A stretch of 64,000 nucleotides of DNA, taken from the NCBI GenBank assembly GCA_015698045.1, contig BLAL01000319.1, forward strand, positions 496,001-560,000, given 5' to 3'. Below the pieces are notes generated by a model, which was not told where the DNA came from, did no database searches, and saw only the letters and a program-made list of their open reading frames with translations. Positions 31,561-44,900 of the stretch are shown here, one piece after another. The first letter of the stretch is position 1. Each line of letters begins with the position of its first letter. Source of the DNA: Rhizophagus clarus. Its lineage: Eukaryota; Glomeromycota; Glomeromycetes; Glomerales; Glomeraceae. The translations under genes were made by a program, and so were the position numbers.

Positions 31561-33640
31561 TAAAAATATAATACCAAATGATTTATTATTTTTGTTTTTT
31601 TAAATTTTAACACAGTTTTTATAAAATAAGATTTATTAAATATATTAAATAAATAAAATTACAAATTAAAATATTGTTATAGTAAACGTCACTATTTATC
31701 TATTATTGACCAATCAAAATTTGGCCTGATCTTTATGCATGTGATCTGATTTTAACATGCATAAATTATTAAACGCGTTTTGTTTATTTTTTCAAATACA
31801 CTCACTCTCTTTCTGCTTTCTCTTTACTCTTTTTACAAGTACATTTTATTTTTATGATTATTGTGTTTTTGGCATTGTACGAACTATATTTTATTTTACT
31901 CTTTAGTATTACTAACACTATACTTCTTTTTTTTTTTAATATTTATTAATATTATTTCTTTTATATTTACTAATATTATTTCTTTTATATTTACTAATGT
32001 TATTTCTTTTATATTTAGTATTTACTAATGTTATTTCTTTTATATTTACTAATGTTCTTTTATATTTATATTTTACTAACATTATTATGTATTTTTCTTT
32101 TTTTTATATATATATATATTCATATTACTAACTTTTTATATTTGTACTTTACTATACTAACTTTAAAAAATTATGAATGTTTTTTATTTTAGATATTAAT
32201 TATTTAATAATATTACACTTTTAATAAATATTATATACTGTAATAAATATTATATACTGTAATAAATATTATATACTGTAATAAATTTATTATTAGTTAT
32301 ATGGTTAATAAAAAGTTATCAATTGCTATCAATAAACTACCAATCGGTCATCATCAAATGACCATCAAATGACCATCAAATTAACCATAAAATAACCATA
32401 AAATGTAACCATCAAATTGACCACAAAATGACCATTGATTGACCATTGATTGATCATCAAATTGACCATAAAATGACCATCAAATGACCATCAAATTGAC
32501 CTATAAAATGACCATCAATTGACCATTAAATTGACCATAAATGCCCATCAAATGACCATCAAATTGACCATAAAATGACCATTGACTAACTATCGATTGA
32601 TCATTAAATTGACCATGAAATGACCATCAAATGACCATCAAATTGACCTATAAAATGACCATCGATTGACCATTAAATTGACTATGAATGCCCATCAAAT
32701 TGGCCTCAATTGACCATTAATTAACCATAAAATGACCATCGATTGACTATTAATTGACCATCAATCAACCATCAATCAACCATCAATTGGGCTAGCCGAT
32801 TGGTAGCCGATTGGTGTCAGATTTTGGCAGAAATCAGCCATCAATCAGACAGGCTGATTGGTATCAAATTGAACAAATCAAATACCAATCAACCATCAAT
32901 CAGGTACCTGATTGATGACTGATTGATATCTGATTTGACATCTTTCGACCTGTGTTATATAGATATATTCGTCAAATATTTCGTAATAATCTTAGTAAAT
33001 ATGTAAACAAACTCTATTATTAAGATAAAAAAACAAAAATATTTCATTTTTTTTTAAAAAAAAATTTGAATAAAAAAAAATTAAATTCTTTATTTAAAAA
33101 AGAAAATTCAACTCCACTAAAATAAAACAAGCCAATAAAAGCTTGCATCAAAATTTAGAATTTTCTTAATTACTAAATTAATTAATTCTTTTTTCTAAGT
33201 TGATTGCATAAAAAAGATACACTTCTCTTTTCCCTTAAAAATCATTACTTAAAAAGTAGTTTGCCATGCTAAACTCATATGAAATATACGAATTTTTTTT
33301 CAAAAAAAAAAAAGATCGAACTGATTATGACCCATCTAAAAGCATATTCAAAAGACCTGATCCCCCTGAAAAAATTTTTAAAAATCTTCACAAATATTAA
33401 ATTAGATTTCATTATATTACCGATCTTAATTTTATTAATTGTTAAATACAAACAAGAATAATATTACACATTTTTTTAACCAATTAGAGTTCAACAACTT
33501 ATCCTTACCATGGATACTAGAAAAAAACTATTGGCTAGATTAGATATAAATAGAGGGCATTTTTTCAAAATAATTTTTTCTTTTTTTATTATTTGGTATA
33601 TAAATTAATTATTATACATAAAAGTGATGTATATGTATAT
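31561..33640. repeat. Degenerate tandem repeats
   Basis: No gene is visible. Stretches of TTTACTAATGTTATTTC (31900-32100), three copies of AATAAATATTATATACTG (about 32222-32284), and a long run of ATGACCATCAAATTGACC variants (32340-32790) are followed by repeats resembling those at the left end of the outer element (26890-27170). The part after 32956 is AT-rich with long A and T runs. Confidence 0.65.
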
Positions 33641-33702
33641 TAATATATTACATTAATATATTAATTATACTAATAAAATTATATTAAATATCAGTATCTT
33701 TC

Positions 33703-35149
33703 TTAAATTCTTTGTATTTTTTTATTCCACTTTGTATTAAAAGTACTGTTAAACATTATAGTTAAATTATAAAATGCACCACCATCATTATTTATATCAT
33801 AATATATAGAATTATTAGCAATTAATAAATCAATATCTTCCTTAAATTTTTTTGCATCTGAATATTGATTATTTTCTAATTTTGATTTAATAGTAAATAA
33901 ATCTATTTGATTATTTATAATATCAAAATAATCTGGATTCAATTCTTTAGTATATTTATAAAATGGAAAAGAAAAAGGTTTTCCTATAAGTTCACAAAGA
34001 ATTTCATAACAGAATAATAAGTTTGGATTAATAATTTTAGGAAGGTCATGAATCTTGATAGTTTTTTTTGTGTAAGTTGCACCAGGTATTAGATTTTCTT
34101 TCTTATATTTTTTGATTAATTCCTGCCAGTATATTTGGAAAAATTTCTCATATTGTAATTGTTCTTTATTTATCTATTCAATTAAAAAAAATTGTTTAGG
34201 ATTAGTGAAGTACTAGGATTAGTAAAGTAAATTAATCTAATTAAAATTTATTAAGATGTATTTTAAAGAAATTTTTATATATACCTTTTCCTTTAAAATA
34301 TCAAATGTATTTTTCTTGTTTAACTTTGATTTTTCAACTTCTTCTAAAAATTTAAGTGCCCAATAATTATCAAAAGTCTTCCAGTTTGAAAATGATAATG
34401 ATGAAATAAATGATAATGATGAAATAAAAATAACATCATAATGTAAAATTAAAAATTCATGATATGATATATTAGTATGCTTTTCCTTTATATAAGTGAT
34501 AATAACTAAAGATTAAAGATTAGTAAGTAACTGATGAGAATTATAAGTCAAAAATCATAAATTGAAACTTACTGTCTTGACCAAGATATTTGTTAGTTAC
34601 AGCATTTATTTGGGTGTATTGATTAAAAAATTGACGAGATATACGTGTATTGTTAAGTGCAATAAGTTCATTCATATAATTTTCATCATTATCTGTATCA
34701 TTGGATTCATCTGTATTATTAATTTCATTTATATTATTAAGAACATCAAAATAATTAAGTTCATCCATATCATTGAGTTCATCTGTATTTCCATCCATAT
34801 TAAATAAAGTAATATAATCATCAAAATAACTGTCAAGTTCATCAATAGATCCATCTGTATCGTTAATTTGATCCATGTTAAGTTCATCCATATTAAATTC
34901 ATCCATGCTGCTAAGTGCATTGTTAAGTTCATCCATGTTGTTATTTTCATCTATGTTGTTAAGTTCATTTGTATTATTAATAAGCATTTCATCTATATTA
35001 AATTCATCCATATTGGAATCTACATTGTTTTCATTCATATTGTCAAATTCAACTATGTTGAGTTCCCCCATGATAGAATCTGCATTGTTGAGTTCATCCA
35101 TATTGTTTTCATCCATATTATTAAGCCCATCTATGTTGGTTGAGTTCAT
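33703..35149 (-). CDS. Transposon-borne bromodomain protein, copy C
   Basis: The exons are 34573-35149, 34285-34377 and 33703-34173, the same lengths as in copies A and B. All are open. Differences from copy B are scattered substitutions (for example Asp for Asn near INDTDG and Ser for Asp in NALSSMDEF). No length change occurs despite the repetitive Asn/Asp-rich region, which suggests selection or recent spread. The bromodomain is identical in its key motifs, including the unusual Tyr at the usual Asn position. The divergent partner recombinase in this copy is broken, so here the bromodomain gene outlasts the recombinase. Confidence 0.7.
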
Positions 35150-36346
35150 TTTGAATATTCTAAGAATATTTAAGAATTTTTTTATTAGAATATTTAGAAT
35201 ATTTAAGAATTTGTTTATTAGAATATTTAAGAAAGTAAGAATTTGTTTATTAGAATATTTAAGATTATTTATTAGAATATTTAAGAAAGTATATTTAAAA
35301 ATCTAAAAATTTTTTATATTTCTAGAAATTGTGAAATGTGATATGGAAGGGCCTTTAAATAAATAATACTTTCTAGGCATGGATAAAAATTGGCACAACA
35401 TGGGTAATTATTATAATTATATTTAACTATTAACAACAATTATGACTCAATATAATATTTGTATGAGTATTTGACACGAATGATTTTTTTCTAAGTAAAC
35501 ATTTATTGTTATGAAACATGATTTATATATCAATATAATATTTGAATTTAAGTAATTTAATTTCAATTTAAACTGAATCATCAGTAATTTTAATTTAATT
35601 ATTAAAAACTGAAATAATTATTGGTTTCAGTTATTATTGGTTTAAAATTAAAATTAAATATTTTAGATACTTGATTTTAATAAAATAATTTAGCTAATAA
35701 GAAGTTTTGATTAGGTTTCATTAAATTTGATAAGTTTGTCAGTATCAAGAAAATTTCACTAAGTTTTGGAGGTAATTTTTAGTGAAACATAATCAATTAG
35801 AAAGATGTTATTTCTCTTAAAACATATTTGTTCATGACTCACATATGAATCCTCTGTCACAGTGATTATAAAAATACAATCTAAAATATAATATTTTTTT
35901 GTGTGTAAAATTGATTACATGATGAAACAAACAGTACTGTACCTTAAAATTTCATGGGTATGCATACTAGAAGCCTGCATGGGCCAAAAATAAGTGTCCA
36001 CAATTCAACTCAAACCAGGCCTGATGCAGGTCTCTAATGCACACACTTTTTCTTAAATAATGTTCTTGTGATATTTATTAATGTATTATAGTATGGGGGG
36101 AGAGAAATATCACTTATTTTTACATGGTTAATGGGTGATTGGCTAAAATTTTGTTATGTCAGTAGCAAAATTTATAGCCGATCACCCATTAATCCATAAA
36201 AAATAAGTGATATTGCCCACATACTATAATATTATTATCGTATGACCTGACCATAACAGAAAAGTTTACCAATAGTCTAAATAGTTTACATAAAAGTTTA
36301 TTTTATTTTATTTTAAACTTTTCTTTACTCTTCTCTGCTTTTAAGG

Positions 36347-39300
36347 ATGCCACCCCCAAAAAAAGGTAATAATTCTTTTCAGTTAGGGTTCTGCAAAAAA
36401 TCTGATCTGATTAGATCCGATCTGGATCTGATCTGGTCAGATCCAGATCAGATTATAGTATTATAATCAGCGGATTAGATTCAGATTCCAAATTTGAATC
36501 TGAAGTTCAGATTCAGATTTGAAATTGTATAATCCGAATCCGTCAAATTGAATCTGGATCAAATCTACCAGATCCAGATCAGATCATAAGATCTGTTAAT
36601 CCAGGTGTTTTTGTTTATAAAATTGCAAAAGAAAACGCTGGAACAGATAATTCCAGCATTTTATATATATGAAGTTGCAAAAGAAACGCCGGTACAGATG
36701 GTTCCAGCGTTTTTTACATACCAAGTTGCAAAAAACAAACATCAGAACAGGCGATTCCACGTTTTTATTTATAAAATTTCAAAAAAAATGCCAGAACAGA
36801 ACTGCGACCTATTAAACATGCCAAAACGGTGGTCTTTCACATTACTTTATGAAAAAAATGCTGAAATCGGCATTTTTTTTTGAATAACACCGTTTATTAA
36901 TGAAAAAAACGTTAAATTGTTTTTTAAATAAACGATTTAGAAAAAATGTTAAATTGTTTTGTTTTATTAAACGATTTAGGAAAAACCCATTAAAATTGTT
37001 TTTTATTTATTAAAACGATTTTTAAAAGAAACGTTAAATCGTTTTTTTATTAAAACGATTTTAAAAAAAAGGTAAAATCATTTTTTTTGTTAAACGATTT
37101 TAAAAAGTGTAAAATTGTTTTTTTTTATTAAAACAATTTTAAAAAAACAGTTAAAAATCGTTTTTTATTAAACAATTTTTTTAAAAAAAAAGTTAAAATT
37201 GTTTTTTATTAAACGATTTTTAAAAAACTATTAAAATCGTTCTTTCATTGAAACATTTTAAATAAAAATGTAAATCATTTTTTTTTATTAAATGATTTTA
37301 AAAAAACGTAAAATCATTTTTTATTAAAATGATTTTTTTAAAAAATACGTACTTTCATTGAAACGATTTTGAAAAAAACGTAATATCGTTTTTTTTATTA
37401 AACGATTCTAAAAAAACCGTTAAATCATTTTTTTATTAAAACAAATTTAAAAAGAACTGTTAAAGTCGTTCTTTCATTAAAATGATTTTAAAAAAAACGT
37501 AAAATTGTTTTTTTTTATTAAACGATTTTAAAAGAGCGTAAAATCATTTTTTTATTAAACTGATTTTAAAAAAAAAGTAAAATTGTTTTTTTTTGGTAAA
37601 CGATTTTAAAAAGCGTAAAATCATTTTTTTTTTATTAAAACGATTTTAAAAAAAATGTTAAAACCATTTTTTTATTAAACAATTTTTTTAAAAGTTAAAA
37701 TTGTTTTTTATTAAACGATTTTTTTAATGATTTAAATAAAAATGTAAATCATTTTTTTTTTATTAAACGATTTTAAAATAGTGTAAAATCATTTTTTAAT
37801 ATAACGATTTTGAAAAAAAACGTAAAATCATTTTTTTTTATTAAACGATTCTAAAAAAACCGTTAAAATCGTTTTTTTATTAAACGATTCTAAAAAAACC
37901 GTTAAAATCGTTTTTTTATTAAAATGATTTTAAAAAGAACTGTTAAAGTCGTTCTTTCATTAAAATGATTTTAAAAAAAAATGTAAAATCGTTTTTTTTT
38001 TATTAAACAATTTTAAAAAAGCGTAAATCATTTTTTTTTATTAAACGATTTTAAAAAAGCGTAAAATCATTTTTTTATTAAAATGATTTTAAAAAAAACT
38101 GTTAAAAATCATTTTTTTATTAAAACGATTTAAACAAAAACTGTTAAAAATTGTTTTTTTATTAAAACGATTTTAAAAATACCATTAAAATCATTTTTTT
38201 ATTAAAACGATTTTAAAAATACTGTTAAAATCGTTTTTTTATTAAAACGATTTTTAAAAAATACGTTAAAAATCATTCTTTCATTAAAACAATTTTTTAA
38301 AAAAAACGTAAAATCATTTTTTTATTAACTGTTAACGATTTTAAAAAAGCGTAAAATCATTTTTTTTTATTGTTATCTAAATCTGAATTTGGTCAGATTC
38401 AGATCAGATTCAGGTCAGATTCGGATCAAACTCAAATCAGATCCGGATTTTAAATTTAGGTCCGTGGATCAGGTTCAGATTTTAAATATATATCCGAATT
38501 ATGGATCCAGATTTAAAATTGATAGATCTGGATCCGTCGGATCAGATTTAAATCTAGTAAAATCTGATCTGATCCAATTCGTGCAGAACTCTATTTTCAG
38601 GTTTTTGTATTAAAAATTTATTTATAATATACAGTACCTTATATATATTATTCATAGAACAAGAAAACATTTATCTATACTGCTCTGACAAGTCAAGAAA
38701 TACTAACTATTCAACAAGCTGCTTGTGTTAAATCAATAAATATTTCAACCAATACTTGGATAAATACACTTGAAGCCTTCCGGCATGATCTGCAATTACC
38801 AGGCAAAATTGAGGATATCGATACTAAAGAAGTATTAGAACGCCAGCTTGTATTATTCTTTGTTTCATGCAAGCAGCAAAATGGAAAAGATTACTCTGTA
38901 CAGTCAATTAAAGCTGCAAGATTTGCAATTGCACGCCATATTAACTTATACTCTAAAATACGTCCTCAAGATATTAATAACAAAAATGTCTATCCGGATT
39001 TATACAATAATGCTATAACTGGCAAAATCAAAATTTTAACTAAATCCGGATTTGGTGAATCTCGTGGAGCTGATGCATTTACAGAAAGTGAAATTCAATT
39101 AACTGTTAATCATTCAGCAATGCAAACTGACTCACCAAAAGGATTGTTACGCCGTATTTTCTGGCATAATGCATTTGAGTTAGCTTTGCGAGGTGGTGAA
39201 CATTATGATTTAAAAATACAACATTTTGTCAAAAGAAAAGATGGTGGTATTGATGTAATTTTTTATCAATCAAAATGTAATCAAATCAGACTGTCAAATT

Positions 39301-40157
39301 CTAACCCCCAAATCAGAGATTATTTCCATTCTACCAAATGAAAACATTATCAAAGATTATGAGCTTTATTTTACTAAAAGGCCACCACAATGTGATGATG
39401 CATTTTATTTACAATCATGTAATCAAGCTGAAGGTATTTAATTAAATTATTTGTTATTTAGTTATAAGTTAATATATTAAAATTGTCCTTAAAAATATTT
39501 AAAGTTGAATTTACAGGTTATTGGTATAAATCTGCTCATGTTGGAAGGAATTCCTTAAATAAATTTATGAATGAGATTGCTTTGGTAACAGGAATCAATT
39601 GTGATGATAGAAAATTTTCAAATCATAGTGGCCGAAAAACCTTTGTGCAATATTCTAAAAGCAGAGGTATTAGTGATAATGATGTGATGTCTGTTTCACG
39701 TCATAAAAATCCACATTCATTATCATATTATGAAAGACTAAAAACTGTATTGCAGCAAAATACTTTAACACAGATTAATGATATAATATATAAAAAAAGA
39801 GGTACGAATTTTAATTTTCATTAATTTCAATACTTTTTATTAATATAAAATTTATTAATAGTAGTAACAAACGAAGCTAAAAATCAATCAACATCTTTTA
39901 CAACAGCTCTAGAATTTTATAAAGGCAGTATAAGTGAAAATTGTAAATTTAAAGCATTGGTGTATTTAAATTACCATATTGCTTATTACATAATAGAAAA
40001 TAACATCTCACCATTACCATTATCTGAAAAACCTCGCGTGCCATTTCAAGAAATTAAAGATTCGCAAAATATTCAATTGGATGAAGACTGTATTAAAAAA
40101 TTTTTACAAGGAAATACTTTTAATAATTGTAATATTACTTTTAACATGAATCAATAA
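36347..40157 (+). pseudogene. Crypton-type tyrosine recombinase, copy C (broken)
   Basis: The exons correspond to copy B: 36347-36365, 38658-39433, 39517-39801 and 39865-40157. Three faults are visible. There is an extra C in exon 1 (CCACCCCC). There is a 2.2-kb element in intron 1. There is an extra C in exon 2 near 39305 (the same frameshift as copy A). A further three-base insertion in exon 2 keeps frame. The catalytic region is otherwise complete and keeps His in SRHKN and the Tyr in SLSYY, both of which matter for activity and the first of which copy B has lost. Confidence 0.85.
36384..38593. mobile_element. Non-autonomous hAT-like element in intron 1 of copy C
   Basis: The termini are TAGGGTTCTGCA and TGCAGAACTCTA, with flanking TTTTCAGT (36376-36383) and TTTTCAGG (38594-38601), an 8-bp target duplication with one difference. 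Copy B preserves the empty site (TTTTCAGTTTTTTG). The centre (about 36890-38370) is a satellite of fold-back AAAATCGTTTT units. Near the left end (36605-36830) are repeats around AAAACGCTGGAACAG. No transposase is present, so movement would need one supplied in trans. Confidence 0.85.
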
Positions 40158-40619
40158 AATGTATTTTTCTGACATTGTAATAAATAAATAATTATGTTAT
40201 ATAGCTTATCTGATGCTATAATAAACTTTAATCAATACAATATCTAAAATTAAATCATGTTATGATCATATGTAACTGTACGATAATATTTAATAATAAA
40301 CGGAAAATTCTATTAATTTATTAGGGCAATATCTTTTTTCTTTTTACTCATTAAAATCTATCAGTAAAATTATTATGTAGCATTGTGGGTTTCCTAGAGA
40401 AGTCAAAAATGTATCAATGCAATATTTTGCTATGATGATATTTACATATATTAGACTAGTAACTATCACTTTTGATTTATTAATTTCTTGTTAGTACAGA
40501 TACAATTATTTGAACTTTGCTATACTTTTTCTTTTTTTTTGTGATATGAGTTTACCGATCTTTTCATTTTTCTACGATTAATAATTTGTCATACTAAGAC
40601 AACAACGATCAGTACAGGA

Positions 40620-40800
40620 AAGGTAGCGTGCAAAGTATAAATGGTGTAAATCATGTCAAATACGTAATTCAAAACAATTTTTGCAAATTGGACATAAACT
40701 GAGAGAATAGATACAATATGATCAATTTGGCGATATTAAAGAAATAGGTGAAGGCTCTGATAAAGTATATTTGACCATATGAAAAGATGGACCATAAATA
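40620..40800 (+). pseudogene. Protein kinase fragment
   Basis: A frame reads KWCKSCQIRNSKQ near 40642, and the segment YDQFGDIKEIGEGSDKVYL follows near 40718, ending at a TGA where Trp would fit. The second part matches the glycine-rich loop at the start of protein kinase domains (IGxGxxxxVY). The Cys-rich lead-in is a feature I associate with the expanded kinase family of Rhizophagus. The rest of the kinase domain is not recoverable. It is a short remnant; the call is moderately supported. Confidence 0.4.
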
Positions 40801-41915
40801 TAGAAATGAATATACAAAAAATCAGCAGTATATAATAGTTACTTTAATTAACATATCATCACAAAGAAAGTTTTAAATGAGTATGAGACTATCATTATCT
40901 AATTAAAGCCAGTTAATTAATTTACACTCTAACAGATTAAAAAGGTTTGGATGAATATATTGGATATCATATATGGTAAAATTTTTAGAATTCTCAAAAT
41001 CTGTATATAAAAGATTGTATGTAGTGAATATAATAAATGTTATAAAAACTACATAAGTAAAAGCTTTAATTGTAGTAGACTATATCATACAATTTGCTTG
41101 AAGATTTTTTTATAAATTAGACTAGTGGAAATATAAAAATTGATAATTATGTTCAAAAAATGCAAAGACTATGAACTACTGATAATAAAATATTTGAGGT
41201 ATGAAATTGTCAATATACTGTATATATATTTTTGCAATAATAAATTCAATTTTATTTTTTATAGGGTAAAATATTATTATTGTTTTTGAATATAAATTAC
41301 AGTATATTGCGAAAAGTGCAAATATAATATTATGTGTGGTGTAAAGATTTTGGAAATGCAATTTAATCTAAAGAAACAATTTTAAAAATATCAAACGTGA
41401 TTTTAATATGGATACCATACAATCTGTTTAATAATATAGAACAAAAATCAATGATAGTAATTTTACTGAAATGAATATATTTAGAATATGGAAGGGTGAT
41501 TTGATAATTATATAAAAAATCACAGTTAAGATGACTAAAATCAAAAGTAGCAACTTATACTATAACTAACAGTATCCTGTCATGCTGCGCTGGGATGGAA
41601 TCTGCCAATTAATTTAAGGAAATAATAATGAAGTGTTTATATTTTATTAGTTATGAAAAAGTTTTAATCTTTTGCTTATTATAAGGCTAAAAGAGAATAA
41701 ATATAATAAATTTACATGATTTATATGCTTATATTAATAATAGTAAATTGTGAGAATGTGAGTGAATGTTATATATAAAATGCTGCACTTATAAAATGGT
41801 ATATACAGTACATGAAATATTATATATGAGATAATACGTATAAAATGTTATATATACAAAATATTATATAAAATGCTATAAATATAATGTTTAAAATTTT
41901 AAATTTGAATTCTAT

Positions 41916-44900
41916 TTATAGAATGAAATATTTCATAATATTCAATGGTTTTTGTTTTGCAATTTCACTATTATATATAAGGACCTTAATATATTGATAT
42001 GTGATTACTCTTGAAAAGGCAACATATAATTGCCCATATGCAAATAAAGGTTCAGGTAAGTAAAAGCCAACCCTGTTTAAAGTTTGTCCTTGTGATTTAT
42101 TAATTGTCATTGATACATACTGGAAATTGATGTTGATTTAAAATAAAGAGTAGTTTACTTTCTGATGCTGTACGTGTTTACCAATATGTGATCCTGTTAT
42201 AATTTCATTATCAATGATTTTACTTCGTAATCCACAGCAAATTAATCTGGTTCCATTGTAAAGACCTTCAGATGGATTTAAATTTCATAAGAATATGATT
42301 GATACTCTTAGCTTTAACTTTAATTCACCAGAAGGAAGTTCTAGAATCTTTAAAGATCTTTGGATAAAGCTGGATTATTCTATTGTACTAGCTATTGAAT
42401 CAGCATTAAAGTATATAAAAAATTCTTCAGGAATTTTTTCCATTATTATTTCTGGAGTAACATCAATGTTTATATTCAATTATATCTGTAAAATTTCCTT
42501 TAATTATTGCTATATTTAAAGGAAAGGTAATTATATCTTCTGTACCAGGATTAATTGCATATGTACTATCACTAATTTTTAGTAGAAAATATGCAAATCT
42601 TCTTGCTTTTGGTTTCCAATAAATTAGATATTTTCTAAAGTCTTATATTGGTCAACAGTTTCATTACTTTAATATTGGTCCATAAAGATAATTAAGTCAG
42701 ACTTGCTGAAATAATATTAATATGAAGAGAATTTGGCATTACAGGTAAGATTTGTCAAAAATCTCCTTCAAAAACAAACACCTTTTCCTTCAAATGGTTT
42801 GTTAACTTTGTTTACTTATATGATATCATAAATGTTTGGTCAATTGCCTCAAATGCAAACTTATGTATCATAGGAGCTTCATCCCGGATAAAAAGTTTTG
42901 CTATATTAATAAGATGCGCTAATTGACTATTGTGAGAAATATTATATGTTGAAAATTCATCTATTTTTAATGGAATTTTAAATTGAAAATGTGCTATTCC
43001 ACCACTATTTATTAATAACACAACTAAGATAAAAAGGTTTGCGATATCAATAAGATGTACTAATTGGCTATTGTGAGAAATATTACATATTACAAATTCA
43101 TTTATTTTTAATGGAATTTTAAATTGAATATGTGCTATTCTACTATTATTTATTAATAAAACAGCAATTCCAGAAGATGCTACTGCTATTGCAATATCCC
43201 ATTTAGTCTAATTTTAACAAGTAAAGTGTTATAAATGAATGTTTTTCTAGTATCAACTGAGCCATATGTAATAAAGCAACAGCCTTTATCTTGTATATAT
43301 ATAATTTTATTATATATTTAAATGCTATTCTTGATTTAATAAGGAAATATTTTAATGTATTTGTTTGGTTAATTGAAAAGTATTATATGATTTTTCTTCA
43401 ATTATTATAAAATCAAAATATAATATATTTTGGGTTGAAGAAATTGGTATAAGGAAAATTTTTCAGAAATGTATTATTTGATTGAAGATAATGCTCTATT
43501 TGACTAGGTGCTTCATTTTCTATATACTATTTAAAGTAATAGTTTAGTCTGGTAAATATTGCTATGCATGATATAAAAGATCTTCATATAATGCTAATTT
43601 ATGTGTATTTCATAATATTTGAGATTCTAAAGGTTAACAAATAAGAAGAATCATTACAAAAAGATGACATAACTGTCTTTCTATTTGCATAGCACTTGCT
43701 TTTACATGAATATATATTCCATTTACAATTATCTTAAAGGAGACCAAGATAAATGCTAGTTTCTTTAAAAGTTTTACATACTTATTCATTAACAGTTTTT
43801 AAATCATCAAAAGATATAGCTTCTAATATATATATAAGTAAGAAATATTGTTTACCTTTTGTCAGTTGAACTATATATAATTATTCTATTATTCCTGTAG
43901 TATTTTTTCTGTAATTCTAGTTTTATTTCATATATAATGGATTGGAAAATCAATGTATTTGTAATTCTATACATTTGTATTATTTGCATTTCTTCAAACC
44001 AAAGCTGTTAAAGTTGTTTTATGTATAGTTTTCTGATTAAATATATAATGCAAATCAGCATTTACAGAAATGTAATCATTTAATTATTTGGAAAATAGAC
44101 TGCTAAATTTTGTATTTTGGAATTATATTCGTACATTTTATAATGAAAATCTTTTATATATTTATATCCAAATATATTTTGATTTTATCAAGTGTTTTAT
44201 TTGCACTTATTGTTTGATTATTTACTCTATTAACATGTTGAAAAAATGTTGCAGTTGCATGATTATGATATTTATATACATATTTATATAAATATTTAAC
44301 AGCTAATAATAAGTTTGCAGATTTCAACATTTATATATGCATTATATTTTTCTACTAATTTAATATTATAAGGTACAATTCATCTGTTATCTAATTTAAT
44401 TCCATTTCTAATTTTAACATAATGGCCATTATCTTTTTAATAATAAATAGAATAACCAACTTATAGATGCCACCCAAATCCAAAATAATTTGGGATTATA
44501 GCAGCCCAAATGTACAAATCCAAATTAATTTACAAATTGCATATATAAATTTTATAATTTGTACATTTGGGATTTGGGAATTATGGCAGTCAAAATGTAC
44601 AAATTAATTTGGGATTTATTTAAAATAATTTGGGTGGCATCTATAAACCAACTTAATTTTCTTGTGTAATTTCTTGAAAGCTTTTTAGATAATACTTTTT
44701 GCATTTTCTATTTTTCAAACATGATGTATTTAACATATCATATAGGCCATACATCATTATAGTACCATTATTACAATTTCATAAGTTAAAGGATTAAGCT
44801 AATAATCAGAAATTTTTGCAGAAACAATTGAGTCATATTCTTTTACTGAATGTATTTTACTTTCAAAATCTAATATTATTAGAAAAATATGTACATGTGG

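Larger units (their letters stand above)
26873..32955. mobile_element. Outer non-autonomous terminal-inverted-repeat element (candidate)
   Basis: The left end ACACAGGTCAAAA (26873) and the right end TTTCGACCTGTGT (32943-32955) are inverted repeats matching at 12 of 13 positions. Both are followed inward by degenerate repeats of ACTGATTGGTxACCGATTGG type, which strengthens the pairing. I find no clear target duplication. Inside lie a second nested element, the exon-like array, and long degenerate repeats. No transposase is seen. The boundaries are plausible rather than proven. Confidence 0.4.
33650..40290. mobile_element. Crypton/bromodomain element, copy C
   Basis: This is the stand-alone copy, not associated with the Polinton, which shows that the recombinase and bromodomain genes form their own mobile unit. 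Homology with copy B begins near 33645 (CATTAATATATTAATT) and ends near 40290. It retains a little more sequence at the left than copies A and B. A 2.2-kb hAT-like element is inserted in intron 1 of the recombinase gene. No terminal inverted repeat is seen at the ends, as expected for Cryptons. Confidence 0.75.

Noticed and set aside
41176..41361. Short ORFs scattered in 40300-46300 on either strand
   Set aside because: Apart from the kinase fragment and the Helitron motifs they are AT-biased and lack similarity I can recognise.
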